Below, piece by piece: positions 39,521 to 49,093 of a stretch of DNA of 64,000 bases. The notes beneath the pieces are model-generated. The model was not told the DNA's origin. It worked only from the letters and a program-made list of their open reading frames with translations, and made no database searches. Source of the DNA: Thraustochytrium sp. TN22 (taxonomy: Eukaryota > Sar > Bigyra > Thraustochytrida > Thraustochytriidae); contig JABLUY010000133.1 in the NCBI GenBank assembly GCA_013306675.1, positions 36,483-100,482 of the forward strand. The letters run 5' to 3'. Position 1 is the first letter of the stretch. Every line of letters starts with the position of its first letter. Position numbers and translations under genes: made by a program.

Positions 39521-41386
39521 ATGACGGACATGATGCTGCGTGTGACGGTGCTGCGCGCGCAGGGCCTGCCTGCCGCGGACCTGTGCGGTACGAGCGACCC
39601 GTACTGCGTGGTCAAGTGCGACAAGGTGAAGCGCAAGACGAGCGTGGTCAAGCGCACGCTGAGCCCGGCGTGGGAGGAGACCTTTGCCTTCCCGGTCTCC
39701 AGCAAGGCGACGAAGATCACCGTGGAGTGCTATGACAAGGACTCCTTCAAGTTCGATGACGCGCTGGGCAGGATGGAGATGGAGATCGCCGCGCTCGAGC
39801 AGGAGGCCAAGTACTACAGCGAGCCACGATGGTACCAGCTGCTGCCGCTGCGCAAGTCCTCGCACAAGCGGTGCGGCGAGATCCAGCTGAGCTTTGAGAT
39901 TCTCGGACGCCGCTGTGAGGTGCCGCCGTCGACGCCGACGTCCACCTTCGACGCCACGGCTAGCGCGAAGCAAAAGAAGAAGGTCAAGGCCAAGCAGGCG
40001 GCCAAGGATGAGCATGCTGCGGTGGAGGACGGCGACGAGGCGTCGGAGGAGACCGAGCCGCAGCCGCTCGCCCTCACGACAGGTCTGCTCGGCACCGGCG
40101 GCCTCTCGCTGCACGATGACGGGACGCTGAGCGAGGAGGACGAGGACGAGGATGATGAGGTGGACGACCTCGACGGTGAGTCGCGCGGCCCGCTCTCGGC
40201 CCGCAGCGCCGCCGGCAAGAAGGGCGACGCGCACAAGAGCTTCCATAGCAGCGGGAGCAGCGCACGGAGCGCGAGTAGCACGAGGAGCGGGCGCAGCTTC
40301 TTCCGACGCGTCACGCGCACGCGTGAGGAGCATCACGAGCAGGCGCAGCCTTCGCCCATGTCGCCGCAGACACCGACGCAGGCCCAGTCGCAGACGCCGC
40401 CGCGCAAGACGGGTGGCCTGCGCTCGTTCCGCATCCGCGGGCCGACCAGCTTCAAGGCACCCCGCGCCAGGACCGGGACCAAGCCCACGCCGCTGGACCA
40501 TACCAGCGCGCTCACCGACCTATGCCTAAGCGCCACGACGCCGACCTCGGTGGCTTCCGCGTCCCCCGGGTCGGTGTCTGGCGCCGCCAAGAAGAACAAG
40601 AACAGCAGCTTCCACGTGCGCAGCCAGAGTCACCCGACGACGGCGATGGCGGCCTCAGAGGCGAGCGCCGGCAAGAGCGGCAAGTCCTTCCGGATGCGCA
40701 AGCCCAAGTCGGAGCTGGAGCCGCCCACCACCGACGCCGCAGACGCGCTCGCGCTCGCGCCGCTCGCCGAGGAGGAAGAGCCTGACGAGATGGAGTCTAA
40801 CGCCTCGAGCGCCAAGAAGAAGGTCCCAGGCCACACGCGCGGCAAGAGCAGCTGCGGCAGCGGGCCGCAGGACCTCGGCCGCGGCTCGCAGGAGATGGAT
40901 GTGCACCGATTGCCGGCCATCATCTTCGAGAAGTACGACCTGGACGCGAACGGCGTCATCGACAGCAGCGAGTTCAACGACATGGTTCTTGACCTCGGCT
41001 ACTACTTTGAGCCGGAGGAGCTGCGCAACGCCTTCGCCATCGTCGACAAGGACGGCGACGGTCACATCAGTCTGGACGAGTTCGCCTCTTTTTGGCGCCG
41101 CGACGACCGCTTCCGCTTCTTGCGCCTCGACGAGAGCCGCCGTCAAAAGGTCAAGCAGCTCTCCGAGTTCTTCGCCTACTTTGACCGCAAGAAGCGCGGC
41201 CGCCTCGACCGCGAGGAGTTCATTGCGCTCCACAAGGCCATGATCATCTCCGGCTACACCTCGCTTGGAGACACCGAGGAGTGCATGCGGTCTCTCGACC
41301 TCAACTGCGATGGCTACGTCCACTTCAACGAGCTCCTCGCCTATGCCGTGCAGCGCGGCTTGCTGGACACTTCCCAGGTCGCCTGA
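39521..41386 (+). CDS. C2-domain and EF-hand calcium-sensor protein
   Basis: A 621-aa protein. An N-terminal C2 domain (1-130) has the calcium-loop acidic residues in CGTSDPYCVVKCDK and ECYDKDSFKFDDALG. A long Ser/Thr/Pro-rich disordered linker with acidic patches runs from 140 to 450. The C-terminal four-EF-hand module has loops DLDANGVIDSSE, DKDGDGHISLDE, DRKKRGRLDREE (Lys/Arg at ligand positions, probably not calcium-binding) and DLNCDGYVHFNE. A calcium-dependent membrane-binding adaptor is the natural reading; no catalytic domain is visible. I do not recognise a named orthologue with this order. The linker is Ser/Arg-rich and could be phosphorylated. Confidence 0.85.
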   Translation: MTDMMLRVTVLRAQGLPAADLCGTSDPYCVVKCDKVKRKTSVVKRTLSPAWEETFAFPVSSKATKITVECYDKDSFKFDDALGRMEMEIAALEQEAKYYSEPRWYQLLPLRKSSHKRCGEIQLSFEILGRRCEVPPSTPTSTFDATASAKQKKKVKAKQAAKDEHAAVEDGDEASEETEPQPLALTTGLLGTGGLSLHDDGTLSEEDEDEDDEVDDLDGESRGPLSARSAAGKKGDAHKSFHSSGSSARSASSTRSGRSFFRRVTRTREEHHEQAQPSPMSPQTPTQAQSQTPPRKTGGLRSFRIRGPTSFKAPRARTGTKPTPLDHTSALTDLCLSATTPTSVASASPGSVSGAAKKNKNSSFHVRSQSHPTTAMAASEASAGKSGKSFRMRKPKSELEPPTTDAADALALAPLAEEEEPDEMESNASSAKKKVPGHTRGKSSCGSGPQDLGRGSQEMDVHRLPAIIFEKYDLDANGVIDSSEFNDMVLDLGYYFEPEELRNAFAIVDKDGDGHISLDEFASFWRRDDRFRFLRLDESRRQKVKQLSEFFAYFDRKKRGRLDREEFIALHKAMIISGYTSLGDTEECMRSLDLNCDGYVHFNELLAYAVQRGLLDTSQVA

Positions 41387-42084
41387 CAGAGAAGAAAAAC
41401 TTACATTTGATCACCTCCCTCCGAGTCCACAAGTCAAAGTGATGAACATAAAGTGGAAAAACATGGTCTGCTGCATCGGTCAGGTGGGATCGGGTCGGAG
41501 AACAAGAATCTCCGGGGAGGGCGACAGAAAACGTTCAAGTTCGCTGGCAGGCGCTGACCGGTGACGACGAATGCCTGGCCATTTCCTCATGTGTGCAGCA
41601 GGAAAGCTGAGGCCACCATCTGACCGCGGAGCGCAGCTTTCAAAGAATGCAATCGTTGCTCGTGGTACCTGGTACCGTACTAGTTTCGGACCGGTGACGA
41701 CGACCGGCCTCAGGACCCTGGCGTCAATCGAGCAGCACTCGTCTTCTCTGTCACGAGGGAGGCGCCCCTGCAAGTCCTCGAGGCGCAGCGGCCGGGCCTG
41801 CACAAAATTCTTCGTCGCGCATTCTGACACTGACGCTGCTCTGACGCTGCTCTGACGCTACTCTGACGCTGCTCTGACGCTGCTGTACATGGCGGTGGCG
41901 GTCCGCAGTCTCGGGCTCGTTCCCTTCCAGCTCTCACGACTGTCGAGTTGTTTCTTCGAGCTGTTTGCGCTCTCCGCCCCGGCCGGCTGCTCGTCGTCGT
42001 CGTCGTCGGCGGCGGCGCCAGGCAGGCAGAGGCAGGCAGGCAGCGGCGGGCAGCAAAACGCGCGCGGCGGCGCGGCGCGGAGCG
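41387..42084. other. Intergenic region with 11-bp tandem repeat
   Basis: 698 bases between the C2/EF-hand and rhomboid-like genes. At about 41827-41884 an 11-base unit (CTGACGCTGCT) is repeated five times, with one copy carrying CTACT. Otherwise no feature is seen. Confidence 0.65.
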
Positions 42085-43557
42085 ATGCTGGAGGGCGCGG
42101 GCGCGGGCGCGTGGGGCGGGTGGGCGCCGGCGTGGCCCCCGGTGACGCTGGGGCTGTGCGCGACGGTGGCGGGGGTGAGCGCGTTTTTGAATGCGCGGGA
42201 CGCGTCGGCCGAGGCGCTGGCGTGCAGCTACAAGGCCGTGGTGAAGGACGGCGAGTACTGGCGCGTGCTGGTGGCGCCGCTCGCGCACAAGGAGCCGCTG
42301 CACCTGGCCGTCTCGCTGCTGCTGCTCTGGGACGCGCGCGACGTGGAGCAGTGGGTCGGGCCGGCGGCCTACGCGCGGCTGGTCTTCCACGTGGTGCTGC
42401 TCGTGGCGGGCATCCACCTGGGCATCGTGCACCTGGAGACGAGGCGCAATGAGCGGCTGGCCAGGGATAGCAGCGTGATGGGCCCGCTGCAGACGTGGTC
42501 GTGGCACGGGCTGTCGACGGTGGTCTTCGCGCTGCTGCTGGCGCGCATCGAGCTGCCCTACATGGTGGAGGGCGCGCACGTGTCGATGCTAGGCTTCATG
42601 AGCATCAGCGCGCCCTACAGCTCGGCGCTGGGTGCGCTGCTGTACGCGGGCGTGGCGCACCAGCCGGTCTTCCGCGCGCACAGCATGGGCACCCTGGCTG
42701 GGATTTTGCTGGTGAGCGGCCTGCTGAGCTGGGTCTCGCCGTACCTGACCTTTTGCGCCGTGCAGTGGAGCTGCGTGGCCTTTGTGGCCGGCAAGGGTTT
42801 CCCACCCACGCTGGAGTCTGACGAGGTCGTAGCTCAGCGCCGCATGGAGCGCGAGTTCTCCGCGGCTGCGCGTGAGCGCCGCGAGCGCGAGCGCCAGCAG
42901 GCCACGGACGCGGGCGACGTGGACGCAGTGGACTTGGAGGCCGGTCGTGGTCGGCGCCGTGGCCGCACGAGGAGTCGCACTGGGAGTGCTGACAGCGCGC
43001 GTTCCAGTGATGATGCGCCGCTCATGTCTGCGCAGGACGAGGTCGACGAGCTCGCCTACCTGCTGGACATGCGGATTGAGATCCCGCCGCGGCTGCGGCC
43101 CGGTGCGCCGCGTGAGACCGCACCCGCAGCCAGCGCGGCTACGGCTCCGACTGGAACGACGGGCGCACCAGGTGCTTCGAGCGCTGTGGCGGCCTTGGCG
43201 GCGGCGGCGGCGCGGCCCAGCCTGCGGTCTACCTTGCCAAGGCAAGGAGGCGGTACCAGGCCCGTGGGTCTCTTTGGGTCTCGACCGAGTGGTCGGCCTT
43301 TATTGGATAGGTTACGAAGATCGCGTGGTGGTGCCGAGCGCCATGGTACCGATCGTCAACTGCCGCGGGGATCACGACCTGGCCCGGCTACGCATTCACC
43401 GCAGGCGACGCTGCAGCGACCACAGGAGCCGCAGGCGCAGCAGGCGCAGCAGGCGCAGCAGGCGCAGCAGCATCCGCAGCAGCAGCAACAAGAGCAACAG
43501 CAGCAGCAACAACACGATCCACAACAGGAGGATGTGTACGGCGGTGATCTCGTTTAG
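42085..43557 (+). CDS. Rhomboid-like membrane protein, catalytic His replaced (probable pseudoprotease)
   Basis: A 490-aa protein. The N-terminal 230 residues are a six-helix rhomboid-type core: EYWRVLVAPLAHKEPLHLAV is the conserved loop-helix entry (family WR...H..HL), and GLSTVVFALLLAR contains the GxS nucleophile position (Ser144) as in RHBDL4-type sequences. At the second catalytic site, where active members read GHxxG, this protein reads SMGTLAGIL with Thr203, so the Ser-His dyad is broken. The C-terminal half is cytosolic and Arg-rich, then Pro/Ala-rich, with a Gln/Ala repeat before the stop. The probable role is recruitment or quality control rather than cleavage. The ATG at 42085 was chosen; the upstream frame is low complexity. 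Confidence 0.75.
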   Translation: MLEGAGAGAWGGWAPAWPPVTLGLCATVAGVSAFLNARDASAEALACSYKAVVKDGEYWRVLVAPLAHKEPLHLAVSLLLLWDARDVEQWVGPAAYARLVFHVVLLVAGIHLGIVHLETRRNERLARDSSVMGPLQTWSWHGLSTVVFALLLARIELPYMVEGAHVSMLGFMSISAPYSSALGALLYAGVAHQPVFRAHSMGTLAGILLVSGLLSWVSPYLTFCAVQWSCVAFVAGKGFPPTLESDEVVAQRRMEREFSAAARERRERERQQATDAGDVDAVDLEAGRGRRRGRTRSRTGSADSARSSDDAPLMSAQDEVDELAYLLDMRIEIPPRLRPGAPRETAPAASAATAPTGTTGAPGASSAVAALAAAAARPSLRSTLPRQGGGTRPVGLFGSRPSGRPLLDRLRRSRGGAERHGTDRQLPRGSRPGPATHSPQATLQRPQEPQAQQAQQAQQAQQHPQQQQQEQQQQQQHDPQQEDVYGGDLV

Positions 43558-43862
43558 CCTAGTTGCGAAGGAAAGTGCGATAGAGACACGCACACTCACA
43601 CACAGAGAGAAAGAGAGAGAGAGAGAAGAGAGAGCAAGCGGTGATCTTATGTATGTGAAGCCTCTCGCGCATGCCAGTGCATGGTCGTGTTTGGAGGCCT
43701 GGGCAGTCTCTTCTTTTTATCTTTGTAACTCACTCACTCGCCCATGCCCAATCTCACTCTCTCTCTCTCCCTCTTTCTCTCTCTTTCGCGCGCGTGCAAT
43801 GGGCAACCATGTCAAATTTTTCCTTCGCGACCGCCGCAGGCGCACGACGCACGATGCAGTTA
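43558..43862. other. Convergent intergenic spacer
   Basis: 305 bases between the rhomboid-like stop and the SAM50 stop, containing (GA)n at about 43603-43640 and (CT)n near 43756-43785. No gene. Confidence 0.65.
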
Positions 43863-45275
43863 TTACAAAAAGTCAATGCCCAGGCCTAGCTGGAAGCGTT
43901 TTTGCTGATCGCGTGCGTTGGCACGAAGGACGAAGGAATAGTTGGCCTCGATGCGGCCAACGGCGGTGGGGAAGACGACGCCGGCGCCGACGGAGGCACG
44001 CACGCCCTGCACGAGCGTGCGAAAGGAAGTCTCCCAGGCGCAGAGGTTGCCCGCGTTGGCGTAAAGGTGGCAGCGCATGCCGGCGGCGTGGAGGAGTGGG
44101 TGCGGGAAGGGCAGTGTGAGGCTGGTGCCGAGGCGCCAGGTGACGTCCCCGCCGAGGGCGTCGCCGCCGAGCGCGCCGGGCAGCTTGGGCGAGGTGCGCG
44201 GGCCGGCGCCCTTGTGGTTGAAGCCGCGCAGGTCGAGCGGGCCGCCGAGCCAGAACCGGTCGCAAATGTGCGTGCTCTCACCGACGCCGGGGAGGCGGTC
44301 GGGCGAGGAGGAGCGCGGGCGGCCGAGCGGGCAGATGACGCCGGCCTGGAAGGTGAAGCCAAGCGCGACGCCGTCGAGCACGTCGGCGAAGAGCGGCAGG
44401 AACTGCTGCACCTTGAGCTCGGCCTTGGCGAAGCGCGCGTCGCCGCCGAGGCCGGCGAGCTCGGAGCGCGCCTGCACGAAGGAGCCGCGCGTGGGGCCGA
44501 AGGCGTTGTCGCGGCGGTCGCTGGTGAAGGTGTAAAAGACGCTGTTCTTGAGGCTGGGCTTGGCCTGCGCCAGGATGAGCCCCGAGGCGGCGAACTCGTA
44601 CTGGTTGGCGGTGCTGCGCACCGGCATGATGTCGCGCCAAAAGCAGCCGGCGCCGAGCTCGTGGCGGCCCGAGTTGTGGCGCAGCACGGCCTGCGCGCCC
44701 TGCACGCGCTCGTCGTAGGAGCTGTAGATGGCGCGGCTCACCGTGCTGTGCGAGGCGGACGCGGAGAGCGAGGCCGCCATGCCGCGGAACCGCGGCTTCT
44801 CGACCTCGAGGCGCGCCGAGGCGCTGCTCTTGGTGCCGTAGGACCACGAGGCGTTGACCTTTTCCGTGAAGCCGAGCGGGCTGTTGAGCGAGAGGGCCGT
44901 CTCCACGCCGCCCTCCGTCCCGGTGCCCTGCACGTACGTCTCCGCCTTGAGCTGCACCATGCGCTTCTCGCGCACGCGCACCGTCACGTCCGTGAGCTCC
45001 GGCCCGTCCTGCAGCGCGCGCTTCTTGCGCCGGCTCGCCGCCACGTCGCAGTACACCTCCACGAACTCGAAGGAGTCCACCTCCTTGAGCGACTTGAGCG
45101 CCTTCATGATGCCCGTGCTCACCTCGCGCACCGTGCGCCCGCGCCTCGCCTCGGCCAGCTCCGCGTCGATCACGCTGCGCCGCGTGCGCGACAGCCCCTG
45201 CACGTGCACGCGCCGGATGCGCAGCGGCTTCGAGAAGATCGGGTCGTCCATCGCCACGTACCCGCCCTCCGCCAT
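43863..45275 (-). CDS. SAM50: SAM50/TOB55 outer-membrane beta-barrel assembly protein
   Basis: A 470-aa Omp85-family protein, the core of the mitochondrial sorting and assembly machinery that inserts beta-barrel proteins into the outer membrane. An N-terminal POTRA-like domain (about 15-125) is followed by a 16-strand barrel. The Omp85 loop-6 motif is present (DRFWLGGPLDLRGFNHKGAG, with the invariant RGF), and the last strand (RFQLGLGIDFL) fits the mitochondrial beta-signal pattern polar-x-Gly-x-x-hydrophobic-x-hydrophobic. Length matches fungal and animal Sam50 (about 470-480 aa). The start is ATG at 45275; the frame continues 15 bases upstream to a TTG. Confidence 0.93.
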   Translation of the reverse strand: MAEGGYVAMDDPIFSKPLRIRRVHVQGLSRTRRSVIDAELAEARRGRTVREVSTGIMKALKSLKEVDSFEFVEVYCDVAASRRKKRALQDGPELTDVTVRVREKRMVQLKAETYVQGTGTEGGVETALSLNSPLGFTEKVNASWSYGTKSSASARLEVEKPRFRGMAASLSASASHSTVSRAIYSSYDERVQGAQAVLRHNSGRHELGAGCFWRDIMPVRSTANQYEFAASGLILAQAKPSLKNSVFYTFTSDRRDNAFGPTRGSFVQARSELAGLGGDARFAKAELKVQQFLPLFADVLDGVALGFTFQAGVICPLGRPRSSSPDRLPGVGESTHICDRFWLGGPLDLRGFNHKGAGPRTSPKLPGALGGDALGGDVTWRLGTSLTLPFPHPLLHAAGMRCHLYANAGNLCAWETSFRTLVQGVRASVGAGVVFPTAVGRIEANYSFVLRANARDQQKRFQLGLGIDFL

Positions 45276-46083
45276 GCTGCCGCCCGCCAACCCGCCGACC
45301 CGCCAAGCCCGCTTGCCCGCGCCGCCAAGCCCGCGCGCAGCGCCGTCATCCTGCCCGCCGCAGCGAGCCCTCCATCAGGCCGCCCGCCGCGGCGAGGCCG
45401 CGCGCCTGTGCGCTTTCGTGTCTACGTTGCTGGCCGTGGCCCGGGCCGCCGCCACGTCAGAGGGTTTGGGTCTCTGCACTGCGGGCTATGTTACAAGGTT
45501 ACAGTATTTGGAACGTACTTTGACCGAGCGAAACGCGCCGGGCCCCGGCCCCCGGCCGCGGCGGCGGACGAAGTTACGGGTTAGGCCGCCTAGGCGAAGA
45601 TTACCAGTGAGAAAACTTGAACCGGCTTAGGCCTAGGGCTTATTGCCCTCCGAGTCTGCGAAGCGCAACACTATTCGTCTCTTGCCTGTGACTCGGAGTC
45701 GGCCTCGGCCTGCCAGCCTGGCAGCTGGCTGTCCGACTGAGGAGGTGGCCGTTGTCTCGCGGCCGAGGACAGTCTGATCAGGCAGAGGCGACAAGTCGGC
45801 GGCAAAGCGCTTCGTCGCCGCGCCGCGCCCGGCGGCTGCCAGTGCGACAAGTCGGCGGCAAAGCGCTTCGTCGCCGCGCCGCGCAGTGGCGGCGCGCGGC
45901 GCAGCGTCAAGCCGCGCACGCAGGGCACGCCGCGGCGGCCAAGAAGGCAAGGGCCGCTCGTCGACCAGGAGCGACGCGCGCGGCCTGCGCGCCTCGCTCA
46001 AGCGGCTGTCCGGCAAGGGGTGGCGCACGAACGCCGGGGAGGCGTCCGAGGACGAGACCACGGAGTACGACGACACGACGGAG
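45276..46083. other. Region upstream of the minisatellite frame
   Basis: 808 bases containing the SAM50 promoter. A 40-base direct repeat occurs at 45789-45828 and 45845-45884. From about 45886 a plus-strand frame is open without an ATG until 46084 and encodes a basic then acidic segment; an upstream exon is possible but no splice site is convincing. Confidence 0.5.
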
Positions 46084-48423
46084 ATGGACGACGAGGACGA
46101 CCTGGACTCGCTCTCGCACAGCGGGCTCAGCCAGGCGTCCTTCGAGCAGGTCTTCAGCACACGAACTCCCGATCCTGCCCGGATCGCTGTCTTGTTCGAG
46201 CGCGCAGGCACGCTTCAGCTCATCAACCGCATGCACGCTTCATCTGCCATTTACAACACCAACCTCAGCACTCGAACTCCCGATCCTGCCCGGATCGCTG
46301 TCTTGTTCGAGCGCGCAGGCACGCTTCAGCTCATCAACCGCATGCACGCTTCATCTGCCATTTACAACACCAACCTCAGCACTCGAACTCCCGATCCTGC
46401 CCGGATCGCTGTCTTGTTCGAGCGCGCAGGCACGCTTCAGCTCATCAACCGCATGCACGCTTCATCTGCCATTTACAACACCAACCTCAGCACTCGAACT
46501 CCCGATCCTGCCCGGATCGCTGTCTTGTTCGAGCGCGCAGGCACGCTTCAGCTCATCAACCGCATGCACGCTTCATCTGCCATTTACAACACCAACCTCA
46601 GCACTCGAACTCCCGATCCTGCCCGGATCGCTGTCTTGTTCGAGCGCGCAGGCACGCTTCAGCTCATCAACCGCATGCACGCTTCATCTGCCATTTACAA
46701 CACCAACCTCAGCACTCGAACTCCCGATCCTGCCCGGATCGCTGTCTTGTTCGAGCGCGCAGGCACGCTTCAGCTCATCAACCGCATGCACGCTTCATCT
46801 GCCATTTACAACACCAACCTCAGCACTCGAACTCCCGATCCTGCCCGGATCGCTGTCTTGTTCGAGCGCGCAGGCACGCTTCAGCTCATCAACCGCATGC
46901 ACGCTTCATCTGCCATTTACAACACCAACCTCAGCACTCGAACTCCCGATCCTGCCCGGATCGCTGTCTTGTTCGAGCGCGCAGGCACGCTTCAGCTCAT
47001 CAACCGCATGCACGCTTCATCTGCCATTTACAACACCAACCTCAGCACTCGAACTCCCGATCCTGCCCGGATCGCTGTCTTGTTCGAGCGCGCAGGCACG
47101 CTTCAGCTCATCAACCGCATGCACGCTTCATCTGCCATTTACAACACCAACCTCAGCACTCGAACTCCCGATCCTGCCCGGATCGCTGTCTTGTTCGAGC
47201 GCGCAGGCACGCTTCAGCTCATCAACCGCATGCACGCTTCATCTGCCATTTACAACACCAACCTCAGCACTCGAACTCCCGATCCTGCCCGGATCGCTGT
47301 CTTGTTCGAGCGCGCAGGCACGCTTCAGCTCATCAACCGCATGCACGCTTCATCTGCCATTTACAACACCAACCTCAGCACTCGAACTCCCGATCCTGCC
47401 CGGATCGCTGTCTTGTTCGAGCGCGCAGGCACGCTTCAGCTCATCAACCGCATGCACGCTTCATCTGCCATTTACAACACCAACCTCAGCACTCGAACTC
47501 CCGATCCTGCCCGGATCGCTGTCTTGTTCGAGCGCGCAGGCACGCTTCAGCTCATCAACCGCATGCACGCTTCATCTGCCATTTACAACACCAACCTCAG
47601 CACTCGAACTCCCGATCCTGCCCGGATCGCTGTCTTGTTCGAGCGCGCAGGCACGCTTCAGCTCATCAACCGCATGCACGCTTCATCTGCCATTTACAAC
47701 ACCAACCTCAGCACTCGAACTCCCGATCCTGCCCGGATCGCTGTCTTGTTCGAGCGCGCAGGCACGCTTCAGCTCATCAACCGCATGCACGCTTCATCTG
47801 CCATTTACAACACCAACCTCAGCACTCGAACTCCCGATCCTGCCCGGATCGCTGTCTTGTTCGAGCGCGCAGGCACGCTTCAGCTCATCAACCGCATGCA
47901 CGCTTCATCTGCCATTTACAACACCAACCTCAGCACTCGAACTCCCGATCCTGCCCGGATCGCTGTCTTGTTCGAGCGCGCAGGCACGCTTCAGCTCATC
48001 AACCGCATGCACGCTTCATCTGCCATTTACAACACCAACCTCAGCACTCGAACTCCCGATCCTGCCCGGATCGCTGTCTTGTTCGAGCGCGCAGGCACGC
48101 TTCAGCTCATCAACCGCATGCACGCTTCATCTGCCATTTACAACACCAACCTCAGCACTCGAACTCCCGATCCTGCCCGGATCGCTGCCTTGTTCGAGCG
48201 CGCAGGCACGCTTCAGCTCATCAACCGCATCCACGCTTCATCTGCCATTTACAAACACCAACCTCAGCACTCGAGCTCCCGATCCTGCCCGGATCGCCGC
48301 ATCGTTCGAGCGCACACTCATGGTTCAGCTCATCAACGACGTCGTTCCGCTGGCCCGGACCGCCATATCGTCTCACCACGCGCGGCATGCATGCTCTCAC
48401 AAGCGCCCCGACAGCCAACCTGA
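46084..48423 (+). CDS. Hypothetical 37-residue-repeat protein
   Basis: From the ATG at 46084 the frame encodes an acidic lead (MDDEDDLDSLSHSGLSQASF) and then 19 copies of a 37-residue unit (core TRTPDPARIAVLFERAGTLQ), ending with a frame-changed tail at 48423. No family is recognised. The same DNA is open in all three plus frames because the unit is 111 bases, so openness alone is weak evidence. In favour of this frame, the degenerate 20th copy still reads TRAPDPARIAASFERTLMVQ if one extra A near 48253 is ignored, in the same register as the other copies. The product may be a structural or surface repeat protein, or the repeat may be non-coding. Confidence 0.4.
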   Translation: MDDEDDLDSLSHSGLSQASFEQVFSTRTPDPARIAVLFERAGTLQLINRMHASSAIYNTNLSTRTPDPARIAVLFERAGTLQLINRMHASSAIYNTNLSTRTPDPARIAVLFERAGTLQLINRMHASSAIYNTNLSTRTPDPARIAVLFERAGTLQLINRMHASSAIYNTNLSTRTPDPARIAVLFERAGTLQLINRMHASSAIYNTNLSTRTPDPARIAVLFERAGTLQLINRMHASSAIYNTNLSTRTPDPARIAVLFERAGTLQLINRMHASSAIYNTNLSTRTPDPARIAVLFERAGTLQLINRMHASSAIYNTNLSTRTPDPARIAVLFERAGTLQLINRMHASSAIYNTNLSTRTPDPARIAVLFERAGTLQLINRMHASSAIYNTNLSTRTPDPARIAVLFERAGTLQLINRMHASSAIYNTNLSTRTPDPARIAVLFERAGTLQLINRMHASSAIYNTNLSTRTPDPARIAVLFERAGTLQLINRMHASSAIYNTNLSTRTPDPARIAVLFERAGTLQLINRMHASSAIYNTNLSTRTPDPARIAVLFERAGTLQLINRMHASSAIYNTNLSTRTPDPARIAVLFERAGTLQLINRMHASSAIYNTNLSTRTPDPARIAVLFERAGTLQLINRMHASSAIYNTNLSTRTPDPARIAVLFERAGTLQLINRMHASSAIYNTNLSTRTPDPARIAALFERAGTLQLINRIHASSAIYKHQPQHSSSRSCPDRRIVRAHTHGSAHQRRRSAGPDRHIVSPRAACMLSQAPRQPT
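46156..48265 (+). repeat. 111-bp minisatellite, 19 copies
   Basis: Nineteen consecutive units of 111 bases occupy 2110 bases (19 x 111 plus one extra base). The first copy has one early variant (CACACG for CACTCG), copies 2 to 18 look identical, and the 19th has a few changes and an extra A. A 20th, clearly diverged copy follows from 48266 to about 48350. Such homogeneity indicates recent expansion by unequal exchange or slippage. Confidence 0.95.
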
Positions 48424-49093
48424 CCGGCCACCACTTGGGGCAGTCCCTCATTTCTATAGTCTAAGGTGAGTAGGCCCGGCGCGGTCGCTGAGTAAAAGGA
48501 AGGGTCGCCGAGAGAGGCAGCGACTCGGACTCGGACTCGGACTTCACTGTCGGAGTTACAGTTACGGTTATGGTCACGTACCGGCCACTGGCAGGCCCGG
48601 CCCCGAGCCCCGGGCCCGGTCCCGGGTCCACCGTGACCGTCTGCAAGGAGTGGCAGTGGGAACAGAACGAACGAACGTCACGCGAGAACTCCGAAGACTA
48701 ACCCCTCGCTGAATCATCGAAACACCCAGACACAGCGACGCCGACGAAACGCAAGGCCTGGCCGGCTGGCCACCACGGGAGCCTCTGCTAAGCCTATTTC
48801 GGCCACGGCATAGCGTTTTGGGTGGCAGAAAATACGGGACTTGGGGTGGCCGGCCATTCTTAAATCTGGCCGGCCAAAGGGTTTATTGCTAGTTTTGCCT
48901 CCCCTTTCGTGGAGATTGAGGTAAATTCTTCTGGAGCTGGGACGGAGCTGGGACGGAGCTGGGTCGCAGCTGAAGGAGTGTTGGGGCAAAGCCAATGACA
49001 GATGGCAAGATATCGATAACCGGACAGATACAAGCAGACGCTTACAAATAGCATGCGTGGTGCAGTGCTTGAAGAATCTAGATTATGGTGCTC
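48424..49093. other. Intergenic region
   Basis: 670 bases between the repeat frame and the transposase. It contains a (GGACTC)n tract at about 48523-48543, two copies of the self-complementary TGGCCGGCCA near 48847-48880, and a short tandem repeat of GAGCTGGGACG at about 48930-48962. No gene is recognised; the ends of the transposon may lie here but no matching inverted repeat was found. Confidence 0.5.

Noticed and set aside
46156-48265. The regularly spaced repeat as a CRISPR array
   Set aside because: Units are directly abutting and identical over their full length with no variable spacers, in a eukaryotic genome; it is a minisatellite.
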